Assembly (NCBI RefSeq): GCF_002743335.1 | Contig: NZ_PDZB01000009.1 | Location: forward strand, 1 to 64,000 | Source: Sporosarcina sp. P32b | Lineage (GTDB): Bacteria > Bacillota > Bacilli > Bacillales_A > Planococcaceae | Length of the DNA stretch: 64,000 nt | Direction: 5' to 3' | Shown: positions 9,463 to 18,691 of the stretch, in pieces | How positions within the stretch are numbered: position 1 is the first letter of the stretch | Layout: every line of letters begins with the position of its first letter | Program-made: the position numbers and the translations under genes | The notes under the pieces: model-generated | The model's database searches: none | Seen by the model: the letters and a program-made list of their open reading frames with translations, nothing else | What the model was told of the DNA's origin: nothing

Positions 9463-9732
9463 TTATGTGAAATCTTTCAGTTGCTCTATAAGGATTTTTG
9501 CGCCTTGTGGACTGATGTATAGACCGTTTGACAATTGTTTGTTTTCATCCATCACATCACCGGTGATAAAACACGCTCTGTTAACCTGATATTTTCTCAA
9601 AATGATTCTATCATCTTCTACGAAAATTTCAATCGGATCACCCTTATCGATCGACAAAGAATTTCGAAGTTCTTTTGGAATGACAATCCTCCCGAGATGA
9701 TCAACTTTTCGAACAATACCTAAAGACTTCAT
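9463..9732 (-). CDS. AbrB-family transition-state regulator
   Basis: An 89-residue DNA-binding protein. The N-terminal swapped-hairpin domain reads MKSLGIVRKVDHLGRIVIPKELR in two overlapping stretches and is nearly the AbrB/Abh consensus, with the DNA-contacting arginines present. The C-terminal half (CFITGDVMDEN, LSNGLYISPQGAKIL) is the AbrB-type multimerization domain. Such proteins repress stationary-phase, biofilm and sporulation genes during growth. The start at 9732 is preceded by GGAGGAGC; an upstream in-frame extension to 9780 has no ribosome site. Whether it is AbrB or Abh cannot be decided here. Confidence 0.92.
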   Translation of the reverse strand: MKSLGIVRKVDHLGRIVIPKELRNSLSIDKGDPIEIFVEDDRIILRKYQVNRACFITGDVMDENKQLSNGLYISPQGAKILIEQLKDFT

Positions 9733-9856
9733 AAGCTCCTCCTCGAAGAAAAGTAATTGGTATTTTCTATTATACACCAAAAAATACTATCTACAATTTA
9801 CAAAACTTGAATGCGCAGAACAATTTGATAATTCTGCTATACAATTAAATTATTAA

Positions 9857-9865
9857 TGCTATAAT
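9857..9865 (+). promoter_or_regulatory. Extended -10 promoter of metA
   Basis: TGCTATAAT (extended -10 form) ends about 18 bases before the SAM riboswitch; no good -35 is seen at the normal spacing. Confidence 0.6.
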
Positions 9866-9882
9866 AGTCAGTAATTAAATAT

Positions 9883-10043
9883 TTCTTATCAAGAGAAGCT
9901 GAGGGATTTGGCCTGATGAAGCTTCAGCAACCTCTGTGCATACAGGAAGGTGCTACCTCCAACAAGATTGTTGTCTTGAGAGATAAGAACGATGAACGGT
10001 CAACCCTCATTTTCTTATCTAAGAGAATTGAGGGCTTTTTTGT
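9883..10043 (+). promoter_or_regulatory. SAM-I (S-box) riboswitch with terminator
   Basis: The aptamer (9883-9990) shows the S-box signature: TCTTATCAAGAG at the 5' P1 strand, GCTGAGGGA, TGGCCTGATGAAGC, CAGCAACC, AAGGTGC and the closing CTTGAGAGATAAGA. Downstream, CCCTCATTTTCTT pairs with AAGAGAATTGAGGG (10003-10036) to form a terminator followed by TTTTTT. Binding of S-adenosylmethionine would stop transcription before metA. Confidence 0.96.
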
Positions 10044-10082
10044 ATAGAAATAGTAATAAAAGAACGTCAAGGGGGAAATGGC

Positions 10083-10991
10083 ATGCCGATTAACATACCA
10101 AAACATCTACCAGCAGGAGAATTACTGAAAGAAGAAAAAATCTTTATTATGGATGAAGAACGTGCGATCACACAGGATATCCGTCCAATTAACATATTGA
10201 TTTTGAACTTAATGCCTGAAAAAGAGAAGACGGAGTTACAATTGCTTCGATTGCTTGGCAATACACCTTTACAAGTAAATGTCACGTTCCTTAATACAGC
10301 TACCTATGTTTCGAAAAACGTCAGTCAGACCCATCTAGAAACCTTCTATACTACTTTTGAACATGTCAAAAATCGTCGTTTTGACGGTATGATTATTACA
10401 GGTGCCCCAATTGAGCTTCTACAATTTGAAGATGTAGTCTATTGGCAAGAGTTAGAAGAAATCATGGAATGGACAAAAACGAATGTTACATCTGTTCTGC
10501 ATATTTGCTGGGGTGCTCAAGCAGCGCTTTATCATCATTACGGAATTGATAAGTTCGAATTGACAAAGAAGTGTTTTGGAGTATTTTCACATGACATTAC
10601 CGATCCGACAGTGAATTTGGCACGCGGATTCAATGATGTATTTGTAGCGCCACACTCACGCCATACGGGTGTTTCATTAGAAGAGATAAAGAATCATCCC
10701 GATTTGACTCTTCTCTCATCTTCTGAAGAGGCAGGTGCATTCATCGTGATCTCAAATGATGCAAAGCATATTATGGTAACTGGACATTTAGAGTACGATG
10801 CACACACGTTGGGAGATGAATATTCTCGAGATGTAGAAAAAGGTGCCGATATTGATATTCCTGTAAATTATTATCCAAATGATGATCCATCAAAAGAACC
10901 TATGAATACATGGCGTTCCCACACGCATTTATTATTTTCCAATTGGCTCAATTACTATGTCTACCAGAAAACACCTTATAACTGGAGTTAA
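10083..10991 (+). CDS. metA: Homoserine O-acyltransferase (MetA family)
   Basis: 302 residues, the usual MetA length. It acylates the hydroxyl of L-homoserine in the first committed step of methionine synthesis; in Bacillales MetA proteins generally use acetyl-CoA although they resemble succinyltransferases. Seen: [17 protein letters not shown] near the start, the nucleophile Cys in [10 protein letters not shown] (about residue 142), the catalytic His of [10 protein letters not shown] and Glu of [12 protein letters not shown]. The ATG at 10083 follows AAGGGGGAAATG. Control by the SAM riboswitch directly upstream fits the role. Donor specificity (acetyl or succinyl) is not proved by sequence alone. 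Confidence 0.95.
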   Translation: MPINIPKHLPAGELLKEEKIFIMDEERAITQDIRPINILILNLMPEKEKTELQLLRLLGNTPLQVNVTFLNTATYVSKNVSQTHLETFYTTFEHVKNRRFDGMIITGAPIELLQFEDVVYWQELEEIMEWTKTNVTSVLHICWGAQAALYHHYGIDKFELTKKCFGVFSHDITDPTVNLARGFNDVFVAPHSRHTGVSLEEIKNHPDLTLLSSSEEAGAFIVISNDAKHIMVTGHLEYDAHTLGDEYSRDVEKGADIDIPVNYYPNDDPSKEPMNTWRSHTHLLFSNWLNYYVYQKTPYNWS

Positions 10992-11051
10992 AAGAATTGC
11001 TGTATAAATTGCTATAATTTGCACATACTCCGAATACTGGAGGTGTATGCA

Positions 11052-11762
11052 GTGAACATAGATGAATTTTGGGAATTGGCTTTTTGGGAAATGACTTTAC
11101 GAACGGTGATTTCATTTATTGTACTGTTAATCTTGGCGCGTTTCATGGGGAAGAAACAAGTGTCTCAATTGACTTTCTTTCATTATGTGACAGGTATTAC
11201 AATCGGTTCGATTGCAGCCAACTTGGCAGGAGAGTCGGAAACACCTTTCTTAAATGGTTTGTATGGAATGGTTTTATGGGCAGTGTTAACGATCATTGCT
11301 AACTTTTTATCATTCAAATCCATCAAGCTTCGCGTATTACTTGATGATAAACCAATGATTGTCATTCAGAATGGAAAAATTCTAGAAGGTTCCATGCGTA
11401 AATTACGGTTAAGTTTCAATGATCTAAATATGATGTTACGAGAGCAGTCGGTATTTTCAATGAAGGATGTAAATTACGCGATATTCGAAACGAATGGTAA
11501 TTTGAGTGTCATGCTAAATGCAGGCGAGAAGTATGCGACAAAGAAAGATGTCAAAGCCCCATCACCACCGCCAAAATATATTCCAACTGAAATCATTACT
11601 AACGGGAAAGTAGAAGAAAAGAATATGCGGGAACTTCAATTGACCGATACGTGGCTAACAGAACAATTAAAAAAGCAGGGGATTTCTAAGCCTGAGCATG
11701 TTCTCTATGCAGAAATTCAGACAGATGGTAGTTTATATATTAATACATTAAAATCCACTTAA
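11052..11762 (+). CDS. DUF421 membrane protein (YetF/YrbG family)
   Basis: 236 residues. Three N-terminal membrane helices (about residues 10-90) carry the family pattern ARFMGKKQVSQLTFFHYVTGITIGSIAA. A soluble tail follows with two small beta-rich units: DDKPMIVIQNGKILEGSMRKLRLSF..LNMMLREQ is the YetF hallmark. Family members occur in several copies in sporeformers and some (SpoVAE-region and germination-linked paralogues) affect spore properties; the role of this one is unknown. GTG 11052 lies eight bases after GGAGG and is preferred over a longer reading from 11019. It ends in a strong terminator. Confidence 0.85.
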   Translation: MNIDEFWELAFWEMTLRTVISFIVLLILARFMGKKQVSQLTFFHYVTGITIGSIAANLAGESETPFLNGLYGMVLWAVLTIIANFLSFKSIKLRVLLDDKPMIVIQNGKILEGSMRKLRLSFNDLNMMLREQSVFSMKDVNYAIFETNGNLSVMLNAGEKYATKKDVKAPSPPPKYIPTEIITNGKVEEKNMRELQLTDTWLTEQLKKQGISKPEHVLYAEIQTDGSLYINTLKST

Positions 11763-11803
11763 CGTGAAGAGCTCTGAAACTATCAGAGCTCTTCGCGTTT
11801 TTT
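11763..11803. terminator. Bidirectional terminator
   Basis: ACGTGAAGAGCTCTGA and its near-perfect complement around AACTA, followed by seven T; shared by the DUF421 gene and the convergent HAD gene. Confidence 0.9.
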
Positions 11804-12462
11804 TATAATATTTCCCAATTTCTTTGTTTGGCCACAGCAGTAAGTTTTTCATCTGGACGAACTGCCACAGGGAAGCCAACTTTCTCTAAGACTGGAAGGT
11901 CGGAAATGCTGTCTCCATAGGCATAGCTATTGACCCAGTCGATAGTTTCTCCATGTAGTGCTTGGTAAATTTGTTCATTTTTACGTGTACCTTGAATATG
12001 TAATAAGGGCTGATCCATAGCGAGTTGTTCGCCATTTGAAGGGATATCTGTGCCAATAATTTGATCAAATGTCAGGTGACTTGTAACTGCTTTTAAGAAA
12101 GGAGTGTAGGCTCCAGAAACGAGCAAGACATGGTATCCGTCACTACGATGCTTTGCCAGTCGATTAATGACTTGTTCATTGAAGTCCGGCAACATTACGG
12201 TATGCATGCTTTTAAAAAACTCTTGAAGTTCCGTTATCGTCAATGAGTCTAAGGCTTTAAGATAAATGTGCATCGAGCGCTCTTTCATAACAGATTCAGG
12301 CAGTATCTTTAATTTATAGCGAATGTAAAGTGGTAATATCGAACGATAGAACTTTCTATAATGCTGCTTGTACGTAGGATGATTCTTTAATTGTTCCATG
12401 AGTAATTTAAAGGTTTCTTTAGTGTACAACGTACCATCAAAATCAAAGATCGCAACTTTCAT
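11803..12462 (-). CDS. HAD-IB family phosphatase (SerB-like fold)
   Basis: 219 residues. HAD motif I VAIFDFDGTLY at the extreme N-terminus, motif II VLLVSGAYTPFLK, and motif IV YAYGDSISDLPVLEKVG. The pattern DFDGTL with SGA and GDSxxDLP places it in subfamily IB, which includes phosphoserine phosphatases and related enzymes. With serA nearby a serine link is tempting, but the cap sequence (rich in Lys/Tyr/Leu) is not that of classical SerB, and the serA gene is 3 kb away in a separate unit. Substrate unknown. Confidence 0.8.
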   Translation of the reverse strand: MKVAIFDFDGTLYTKETFKLLMEQLKNHPTYKQHYRKFYRSILPLYIRYKLKILPESVMKERSMHIYLKALDSLTITELQEFFKSMHTVMLPDFNEQVINRLAKHRSDGYHVLLVSGAYTPFLKAVTSHLTFDQIIGTDIPSNGEQLAMDQPLLHIQGTRKNEQIYQALHGETIDWVNSYAYGDSISDLPVLEKVGFPVAVRPDEKLTAVAKQRNWEIL

Positions 12463-12524
12463 ATAGACACTCCTCTATTGTATTCTTCTACATAGTATAC
12501 AAATATAACGAGTGTAAAAGCAAA

Positions 12525-12553
12525 AAGCAGATGGAGAAAAACTCCATCTGCTT
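12525..12553 (-). terminator. Terminator of the CotF-like gene
   Basis: AAGCAGATGGAG/CTCCATCTGCTT with a five-base loop; on the minus strand it is followed by TTTTTG. Confidence 0.8.
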
Positions 12554-12564
12554 GAATCGTTAAC

Positions 12565-13194
12565 TTATTGAAGGTTATTCGGCATACCCGGTTGACCTTG
12601 AAAAGATGCAAAAGAATTAAGCAACATATTCATATCCTGATCATTTAATTGTGGAACTTGATAATACTGATGCTTGTTTTGGTAAATGGACAATTCGTAT
12701 GCCATCTCTATACAGTTGGGCACAGAATCTGCAAGTACACGGCGGACGACTGGATTACATACTTCTAATGAAGCAGCGGTTTTGCCTGTAGCGCCTTCTT
12801 TTGTAGCGCCTAGCAAAAAGCCGGAGATGATTTCATCATTGATTTCACCTGTAGATTGAATAGGTTTAGACGGTGCTTTTTCTTTCATCCCGTAAATGAA
12901 ATCGCTGCCTGCTTTCATTTGATAGCGCTGTGTAGGATGTGAAGGGTCTTTTCCAGTCTTAAAACTTTCGACAAGGATATTGTACTCATCCAGCGTGAAT
13001 CGGTATTGTCGATCAAGAATATCGAGAAGTTCTGGATCTTGGACATGTGGACGTAAAATCATCGCTTGGTTCAATGCTCCAAGAGTAGCGCTTAAAACCT
13101 CTTTGACATCAAATAACTCATGTCCACCGTGATTCATCGATGGGGGAACCGCTCCGCCTTGCATGTTTTGAGATGTTTCGAATTGATTTGTCAA
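12565..13194 (-). CDS. CotF-family spore coat protein
   Basis: 209 residues with the CotF/DUF2383-like helical-bundle pattern HELFDVKEVLSATLGALNQ and, later, LLDILDRQYRFTLDEYNILVESF. A Met/Gln/Gly-rich N-terminus and a Gln/Pro/Gly-rich tail (GQPGMPNNLQ) frame the helices. CotF-like proteins are found in the spore coat or forespore/mother-cell compartments. The start is TTG 13194, eight bases after AAGGAGG. It is divergent from the sleL-like germination gene, and both would be expected to be expressed in the mother cell. Confidence 0.8.
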   Translation of the reverse strand: MTNQFETSQNMQGGAVPPSMNHGGHELFDVKEVLSATLGALNQAMILRPHVQDPELLDILDRQYRFTLDEYNILVESFKTGKDPSHPTQRYQMKAGSDFIYGMKEKAPSKPIQSTGEINDEIISGFLLGATKEGATGKTAASLEVCNPVVRRVLADSVPNCIEMAYELSIYQNKHQYYQVPQLNDQDMNMLLNSFASFQGQPGMPNNLQ

Positions 13195-13285
13195 ATATAT
13201 TTCCTCCTTTAAGAGTCATGTGCATCGAGAGTATTATGTGGAGTCATCGAAATTTTATACATATGAAATGACATTCACCACTCAT

Positions 13286-13315
13286 GCATAGTTCGTAACG
13301 CACTAACATATCATA
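13286..13315 (+). promoter_or_regulatory. Possible mother-cell sigma (sigma-E/K) promoter
   Basis: GCATAGT (13286-13292), 14 bases, CATATCATA (13307-13315). The spacing and -35 fit sigma-E, while CATANNNTA fits sigma-K -10 exactly. It lies 32 bases before the sleL-like start. Known from family: yaaH/sleL genes of Bacillus are mother-cell transcribed. Confidence 0.5.
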
Positions 13316-13347
13316 AGGATAGAACTCAAGAAGGGTAGTGGAGATAC

Positions 13348-14631
13348 ATGCAGATTCATGTAGTTTCGCAAGGTGAGAGTTTATATAAAATTGGTAACAT
13401 ATACGGTGTGCCATACGAGCAAATAGCCGAAGTAAATGAATTAGAAAGTGATATACGATTAGCTGTAGGACAAGCGCTTGTCATTCCAATAATAGGTTCT
13501 TATTACTGGGTGCGACCTGGAGATAGCCTATATACAATTGCACAAAAATACGGTTTAACAGTCGCACGCTTGGCGGAAATTAATGCAATTGACCCTACTA
13601 GAAGGTTAATGATTGGTCAGCGTTTGTATATACCACAAGAAGAGAAAACATTGATTGATTCATTATTATATGTAGAACCGCGTAATCCTGTCAGTCAAGA
13701 TATGCTGGCAGAAGTTCGTGACCGTGTGGATGGTCTAACGTATCTTGCGATGTTCAGCTATGAAGTACAACGTGATGGATCGCTCAAAGCACCGGCACTC
13801 GCTGATATTCCGACTATCGCAAAAAACGCAGGTGTAGTAAATATGCTAGTTGTGACAAATTTGGAAGATTATTCATTCAGTGCAGATTTAGCGCATGTGA
13901 TTTTTACCAATCAAGCGGCACAGAACCAGATGATTCAAAGTGCCATTGAAATAGCAAAAGAAATCGGTTATGGGGATATTCACTTCGATTTTGAGTTATT
14001 ATTCCCTGAAGATCGGGAATTATATAATCAATTATTACGAAATGCGCGCGATCAAATCCATAAAGCTGGCTTGACGATTTCCACAGCACTTGCACCAAAA
14101 GCAGGGGAAGTAACTACAGGTATTTATGGTGCCCATGATTATAAAGTGCATGGAGAGATTGTAGATTTCGTTGTATTGATGACGTATGAATGGGGATATA
14201 CGTATAGTGCACCACAAGCTGTGAGTCCAATCGGTCCAGTCACGAAAGTAGTGGAATATGCTGTAAGTCAAATCCCGAATGAAAAAGTTTTTTTAGGTCA
14301 AAATCTATACGGTTATGATTGGACCGCACCATTTGGTCAATCGGACAGTAAAGCCGCCAGGGCATTAAGTCCACGGATGGCGACCAATTTGGCAATCGAG
14401 CAGAATGTCGCTATAGAATACGATGCATTAGCCCAAGCGCCACATTATACGTATTATGATGAACAAGGAACCGAACATGCAGTGTGGTTTGAGGATGCAC
14501 GAAGCATCAACGAGAAGTTTAACTTGCTGAAGAAGTTCAAGTTGCGAGGGATCATGTACTGGAAACTCGGCCTTGCATTCCCGCAAAATTGGTTGTTATT
14601 AGAAGATCGGTTTACTATTCGCAAGCTATAA
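13348..14631 (+). CDS. sleL: Spore cortex N-acetylglucosaminidase, LysM + GH18 (YaaH/SleL type)
   Basis: 427 residues: two N-terminal LysM domains (about 2-47, starting IHVVSQGESLYKIG, and 52-97, starting YWVRPGDSLYTIA) that bind peptidoglycan glycans, then a GH18 barrel. The GH18 catalytic signature is DIHFDFELL, where the terminal Glu is the acid. No signal peptide is present, as expected for YaaH/SleL proteins that reach the coat from the mother cell. Members hydrolyse cortex fragments containing muramic-delta-lactam during germination. The gene lies next to a CotF-family gene. SleL versus another YaaH paralogue cannot be fixed without phylogeny. Confidence 0.9.
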   Translation: MQIHVVSQGESLYKIGNIYGVPYEQIAEVNELESDIRLAVGQALVIPIIGSYYWVRPGDSLYTIAQKYGLTVARLAEINAIDPTRRLMIGQRLYIPQEEKTLIDSLLYVEPRNPVSQDMLAEVRDRVDGLTYLAMFSYEVQRDGSLKAPALADIPTIAKNAGVVNMLVVTNLEDYSFSADLAHVIFTNQAAQNQMIQSAIEIAKEIGYGDIHFDFELLFPEDRELYNQLLRNARDQIHKAGLTISTALAPKAGEVTTGIYGAHDYKVHGEIVDFVVLMTYEWGYTYSAPQAVSPIGPVTKVVEYAVSQIPNEKVFLGQNLYGYDWTAPFGQSDSKAARALSPRMATNLAIEQNVAIEYDALAQAPHYTYYDEQGTEHAVWFEDARSINEKFNLLKKFKLRGIMYWKLGLAFPQNWLLLEDRFTIRKL

Positions 14632-14637
14632 TTATAG

Positions 14638-15015
14638 GAGCCTTTCCTTAAGAAAAAGGAAAGGCTCTGTCATATGAGTTCTCACTCGTTATTTAATAAT
14701 TTCATAGCACTTTGGAACATATCCATATCTGGATTTACGAGTAAAGCAGGTAGGAAAGCAAAAGTCATGATGAGGAGTAGGTTCGCTCCCAGGAATGATC
14801 GAATTGTACTTGTTTTCTTTGTCATGGCGCTTCGCCTCTTTCTTTTCGTATTGTTCTCACTAGTATGTGTATGCGCTTACATTTATGACTTCACATAGTT
14901 TGTTTGAATAGTTTAATAATACTCTGAATTCAGTCGAATGTAAATGATAAAGTTTAATATAGTACATAAAATTGACACAAAAGTTAAGTCAAAATAGAGA
15001 TATTCTAAAAAAATC
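14638..15015. other. Intergenic region before gdhA
   Basis: Begins with the hairpin GAGCCTTTCC/GGAAAGGCTC (14638-14667), a likely weak terminator of the sleL-like gene with no T-run. The rest (to 15015) is AT-rich with no credible gene. A 74-codon frame at 14674-14898 lacks a ribosome site and was rejected. Confidence 0.6.
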
Positions 15016-15044
15016 TTGTAACTTGCTATCTTTTCAGTGATAAT
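15016..15044 (+). promoter_or_regulatory. Candidate promoter of gdhA
   Basis: TTGTAA, 17 bases, GATAAT. This would give an untranslated leader of about 160 bases, which contains an inverted repeat (GCGACTGGTCAGTCG, about 15155-15170). Confidence 0.5.
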
Positions 15045-15211
15045 ATTGGAATACAAAGAAATATTTTGAACAATTAAAATTCAATTTATCTAGTAGAATT
15101 TACTCTTTAATCATATAAGTTAAGTATTTTTAAAATCATAGCCACTGAGTAAATGAGCGACTGGTCAGTCGACAGTTTTTAATGAACAACTAAGGAAAGG
15201 GATGATTGCAG

Positions 15212-16594
15212 ATGACGAAGATTGGTGAGGTAGAATATAATAATCGTAAACGAGCAAATGATTACGTTCATAATGTATACGAATTGGTAAAGAAAAGGAA
15301 TCCAGATGAGAAGGAATTTCTACAAGCGACAAGAGAGATTTTTGATTCTCTTCGTCCGGTCTTTGCAAAGCATCCCGAATTTATGGAAAATGGAATACTA
15401 GAGCGTATTACAGAGCCAGAAAGAATCATTTCCTTCCGCGTAGCGTGGGAAGATGATAAAGGTAAGGTGCAAGTAAACAGAGGTTTCCGCGTTCAGTTCA
15501 ATAGTGATCTCGGACCTTATAAGGGAGGACTTCGTTTCCACCCATCTGTAAATAATAGTATTATGAAATTCCTCGCTTTCGAGCAGATTTTCAAGAATGC
15601 TTTAACAGGACAGCCAATCGGGGCTGGTAAAGGTGGGTCTGATTTCGATCCAAAGGGTAAGTCTGACCGAGAAGTCATGCGCTTTACGCAAAGCTTCATG
15701 ACAGAACTTAGTAGACATATTGGACCGGACATCGATGTGCCCGCAGGGGATATTGGTGTCGGTAAACGTGAAATTGGCTATCTATTCGGTCAATACAACC
15801 GGATTAAAGGTGGCTATGAAGCAGGTATTTTAACTGGGAAAAATCCTGACCATGGTGGAAGCCTTGGTCGTAAAGAAGCAACTGGTTACGGTACAGTGTA
15901 TTTCGTAGATGAGATGCTGAAAGAAAACAAACTTTCATTGGAAGGTCAGACTGTTGTAGTTTCAGGTTCAGGTAATGTATCGACATACGCAATGGAAAAA
16001 GCTATGCAACTTGGAGCGAAAGTTGTCGCGTGTAGTGATTCTGATGGCTATATTTATGATAAGAACGGAATAGATCTTGAATTAGTGAAGCAACTAAAAG
16101 AGTACGGCAATAAACGTATCTGGGAATATACGAAAGAACATCTTGATGCAGAATATCATGCAGATTGTACAGAAATTTGGTCTATTCCATGTGATATTGC
16201 ACTTCCGTGTGCTACACAAAATGAAATCGATGAGATTGCAGCGCATATGCTGATCGCAAATGGCGTCAAAGCTGTTGGTGAAGGCGCGAATATGCCTTGT
16301 ACAATTGAAGCGATTATAATTTTCCAGGAACACAACGTATTATTCGCACCTGCAAAAGCTGCCAATGCTGGCGGTGTAGCTGTTTCCGCTATGGAAATGT
16401 CTCAGAACAGTCAGCGTCTATCATGGTCAGCAGAACAAGTAGATATGCATTTGAAAGAAGTTATGCAAAATATCTATAAAGATTGCAGTACGGCGGCAGA
16501 GGACTACGGAAAACCAGGCAATCTCGTAATGGGCGCTAACGTAGCAGGCTTCCTGCGAGTAGCTGATGCAATGGTGGCACACGGAATTCGATAA
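15212..16594 (+). CDS. gdhA: NADP-type glutamate dehydrogenase
   Basis: 460 residues, the length of the hexameric NADP(H)-specific GDH family rather than the ~425-residue RocG/GudB type. It interconverts 2-oxoglutarate + ammonia and glutamate. Seen: the substrate loop GPYKGGLRFHPSVN, the catalytic-lysine segment QPIGAGKGGSDFDPKGK, DVPAGDIGVG, and the dinucleotide fold VVVSGSGNVSTYAMEKA. The Ser and Gly pattern in SGSGNV is typical of NADP enzymes. ATG 15212 lies about nine bases after AAAGGGA. An anabolic ammonia-fixing role fits its place before argG and the his genes. Confidence 0.93.
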   Translation: MTKIGEVEYNNRKRANDYVHNVYELVKKRNPDEKEFLQATREIFDSLRPVFAKHPEFMENGILERITEPERIISFRVAWEDDKGKVQVNRGFRVQFNSDLGPYKGGLRFHPSVNNSIMKFLAFEQIFKNALTGQPIGAGKGGSDFDPKGKSDREVMRFTQSFMTELSRHIGPDIDVPAGDIGVGKREIGYLFGQYNRIKGGYEAGILTGKNPDHGGSLGRKEATGYGTVYFVDEMLKENKLSLEGQTVVVSGSGNVSTYAMEKAMQLGAKVVACSDSDGYIYDKNGIDLELVKQLKEYGNKRIWEYTKEHLDAEYHADCTEIWSIPCDIALPCATQNEIDEIAAHMLIANGVKAVGEGANMPCTIEAIIIFQEHNVLFAPAKAANAGGVAVSAMEMSQNSQRLSWSAEQVDMHLKEVMQNIYKDCSTAAEDYGKPGNLVMGANVAGFLRVADAMVAHGIR

Positions 16595-16605
16595 GTGATA
16601 TAAAG

Positions 16606-16641
16606 CAGACACATTTTTTTACATAATGTGTCTGTTTTTTT
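16606..16641 (+). terminator. Terminator of gdhA
   Basis: CAGACACATT/AATGTGTCTG followed by a run of T. Confidence 0.85.
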
Positions 16642-16652
16642 ATTCTTTCCTA

Positions 16653-16680
16653 TTGCGTTTCAATTGAAATATGTTATTAT
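16653..16680 (+). promoter_or_regulatory. Candidate sigma-A promoter of argG
   Basis: TTGCGT, 16 bases, TATTAT, followed 16 bases later by the ARG box. Confidence 0.5.
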
Positions 16681-16695
16681 AAAAATACATTAAGT

Positions 16696-16709
16696 TGAAT
16701 AAACATACA
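16696..16709 (+). promoter_or_regulatory. ARG box (ArgR/AhrC operator) upstream of argG
   Basis: TGAATAAACATACA matches 13 of 14 positions of the core ARG consensus TGMATAWWYATKCA. It sits downstream of the predicted -10, where an arginine-liganded repressor would block transcription of argG. Confidence 0.6.
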
Positions 16710-16740
16710 TGCATGCACTTGCATGAAAGGGGATTTACCC

Positions 16741-17952
16741 ATGGAAAAGAAGAAAGTTGTTTTAGCCTACTCAGGCGGTTTAGACACATCAGTTGCAATT
16801 CAATGGTTAACGGATCAAGGATATAGCGTAATAGCGGTTTGCTTAGATGTTGGTGAAGGTAAAGATCTCGACTTCATTAAGGAAAAAGCTCTTACAGTTG
16901 GCGCAGTTAGCAGCTATGTCATTGATGCACGTGAAGAATTTGCACAGGATTTCGTCCTTCTTTCATTGCAAGCTCAAACATATTATGAGAATAAATATCC
17001 ACTTGTCTCTGCTTTATCCCGTCCTCTTATTTCCAAAAAGCTGGTGGAGATTGCCCATCAAGAACAAGCAACCGCTGTAGCTCATGGTTGTACAGGAAAA
17101 GGGAATGACCAAGTACGTTTCGAAGTGGCGATCAAGTCACTGGATCCAACGCTTGAAGTGGTAGCACCGGTGCGTTCGTGGAGCTGGTCACGTGAAGAAG
17201 AAATTCATTATGCACAAGAACATAATATTCCCATTCCGATTGACTTGGATAATCCGTACTCGGTGGACCAGAATTTGTGGGGGCGTGCAAATGAATGTGG
17301 AATTTTGGAAGACCCATGGGCAACACCTCCAGAGGACGCATTTGGTTTGACGGTTTCCATTGAAAATGCACCGGATACGGCTGATGTTATTGAGATTGGC
17401 TTTGAACAAGGTGTTCCGATTACAATTGATGGAGAAAAATATATATTAAGCGAATTGATCACAAAGTTGAATGAAATTGCTGGTAAACATGGTATTGGAC
17501 GTATCGATCATGTAGAAAATCGTTTAGTCGGTATCAAATCTCGTGAAGTGTATGAAGCGCCTGGAGCCATCACGTTGTTAAAAGCTCATAAGGAACTTGA
17601 AGACTTAACGCTCGTAAAAGAATTAGCGCACTTTAAGCCAATCATTTCTCAAAAACTCGGTGAATTGATTTACAACGGTCTTTGGTTCTCTCCTTTACGT
17701 AATGCGCTTGAGGCGTTCATTAAAGAGACGCAGCAATACGTCAATGGTACAGTTCGTGTGAAGTTGTTTAAAGGTCATGCAATAGTAGAAGGTCGTAAAT
17801 CTCCTAATTCGCTATATGATGAGAAATTAGCAACTTACACATCTGATGATGAGTTTGATCAAGCGGCAGCGGTCGGTTTCATTAAGCTATGGGGACTACC
17901 TACTGAAGTGCATAGTATGGTCAATAAAGAGCAAATCGTTAAGAAGTCTTAA
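16741..17952 (+). CDS. argG: Argininosuccinate synthase
   Basis: 403 residues. It joins citrulline and aspartate with ATP to argininosuccinate in arginine synthesis. The ATP pyrophosphatase P-loop is [14 protein letters not shown] at the N-terminus; other family segments are [17 protein letters not shown] and [21 protein letters not shown] 16741 follows AAAGGGGATTTACCC; the longer reading starting at 16723 has no ribosome site. argH, which usually follows argG, is absent: the next gene is a DUF218 protein, and a terminator closes argG. argH must be elsewhere if the pathway is complete. Confidence 0.96.
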   Translation: MEKKKVVLAYSGGLDTSVAIQWLTDQGYSVIAVCLDVGEGKDLDFIKEKALTVGAVSSYVIDAREEFAQDFVLLSLQAQTYYENKYPLVSALSRPLISKKLVEIAHQEQATAVAHGCTGKGNDQVRFEVAIKSLDPTLEVVAPVRSWSWSREEEIHYAQEHNIPIPIDLDNPYSVDQNLWGRANECGILEDPWATPPEDAFGLTVSIENAPDTADVIEIGFEQGVPITIDGEKYILSELITKLNEIAGKHGIGRIDHVENRLVGIKSREVYEAPGAITLLKAHKELEDLTLVKELAHFKPIISQKLGELIYNGLWFSPLRNALEAFIKETQQYVNGTVRVKLFKGHAIVEGRKSPNSLYDEKLATYTSDDEFDQAAAVGFIKLWGLPTEVHSMVNKEQIVKKS

Positions 17953-17962
17953 GGTGGATATC

Positions 17963-18000
17963 AAGAGCAGAGTGGCGAAAAGATTCGCTGCTCTTTTTTT
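17963..18000 (+). terminator. Terminator of argG
   Basis: AAGAGCAG(AGTGG)CGAA-AAGA-TTCGCTGCTCTT followed by TTTTT. Confidence 0.85.
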
Positions 18001-18052
18001 GGAACTACTTTTCATTCATCACCGTCTTATGAATATAGCAGGGGGTGTCTGA

Positions 18053-18628
18053 ATGAAGAAGTTATGGGGTATAGCCATAATGGTAGTTTTCATCATTGTA
18101 GGACTGGGGATGTTTTGGATGTTACCAGGAGATCGAATAAAACAAGCGCAACAAATGAAAGCGAATGGAAACTATGACTATGCAATTATTCTAGGTGCTA
18201 AAGTGAACGGAGAAGTTCCTTCGCTATCATTACGTTACCGATTGGAGAGCGCTGTGGAGTATGCTACGCAATATCCGCATGTACAGCTGGTGCTTTCTGG
18301 TGGACAAGGAAAAGATGAGGGCATTAGCGAAGCCGAAGCTATGTATCGTTATTTACAAGAACATGGTATTGCGAAAGAACGCTTAATTATGGAAGATCAA
18401 TCCACTTCTACAAATGAGAATCTACAATTCAGCCAAACTATCATTCCTGAAGTGGAAGGCGTGACCATAATCAGCAGTGATTATCACTTGGCTCGAGCGA
18501 GATTTCTTGCTAGACAGATCGGATGGGAGTCTGATGTCGTTGCAGCGAAGACTCCGGAATCTGTCAAAGCAAAAGTAGGATTTCGTGAACGCTTGGCTTT
18601 GTTGAAAACATGGTTGTTTAGACGATAG
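18053..18628 (+). CDS. YdcF/SanA/ElyC-family DUF218 membrane-anchored protein
   Basis: 191 residues. One N-terminal membrane anchor (about residues 4-24) is followed by an extracellular DUF218 domain with DYAIILGAKVNGEVPSLSLRYR, LVLSGGQGKDEGISEAEAM, STSTNENLQFS and ISSDYHLARARFLARQIG. These are the four conserved motifs of the family. E. coli SanA and ElyC relatives affect envelope integrity; the reaction is unknown. ATG 18053 follows GCAGGGGGTG. It is followed by a bidirectional terminator. Confidence 0.85.
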   Translation: MKKLWGIAIMVVFIIVGLGMFWMLPGDRIKQAQQMKANGNYDYAIILGAKVNGEVPSLSLRYRLESAVEYATQYPHVQLVLSGGQGKDEGISEAEAMYRYLQEHGIAKERLIMEDQSTSTNENLQFSQTIIPEVEGVTIISSDYHLARARFLARQIGWESDVVAAKTPESVKAKVGFRERLALLKTWLFRR

Positions 18629-18643
18629 GAATATATTGAAAAT

Positions 18644-18681
18644 TAAAAGTGACGAAACTCCAAAGAAGTTTTCGTCACTTT
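18644..18681. terminator. Bidirectional terminator
   Basis: AAAAGTGACGAAA/TTTTCGTCACTTTT between the DUF218 gene and hisJ, which converge here. Confidence 0.85.
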
Positions 18682-18691
18682 TCTATATCTC

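Noticed and set aside
11803-12462. HAD-IB gene as serB
   Set aside because: The cap sequence is not that of classical phosphoserine phosphatase, and it is not linked to serA.
14674-14898. 74-codon open frame between the sleL-like gene and gdhA
   Set aside because: No ribosome site, overlaps a terminator-like hairpin, and the product has random composition with a Cys/Val/Leu-rich end; no family resemblance.
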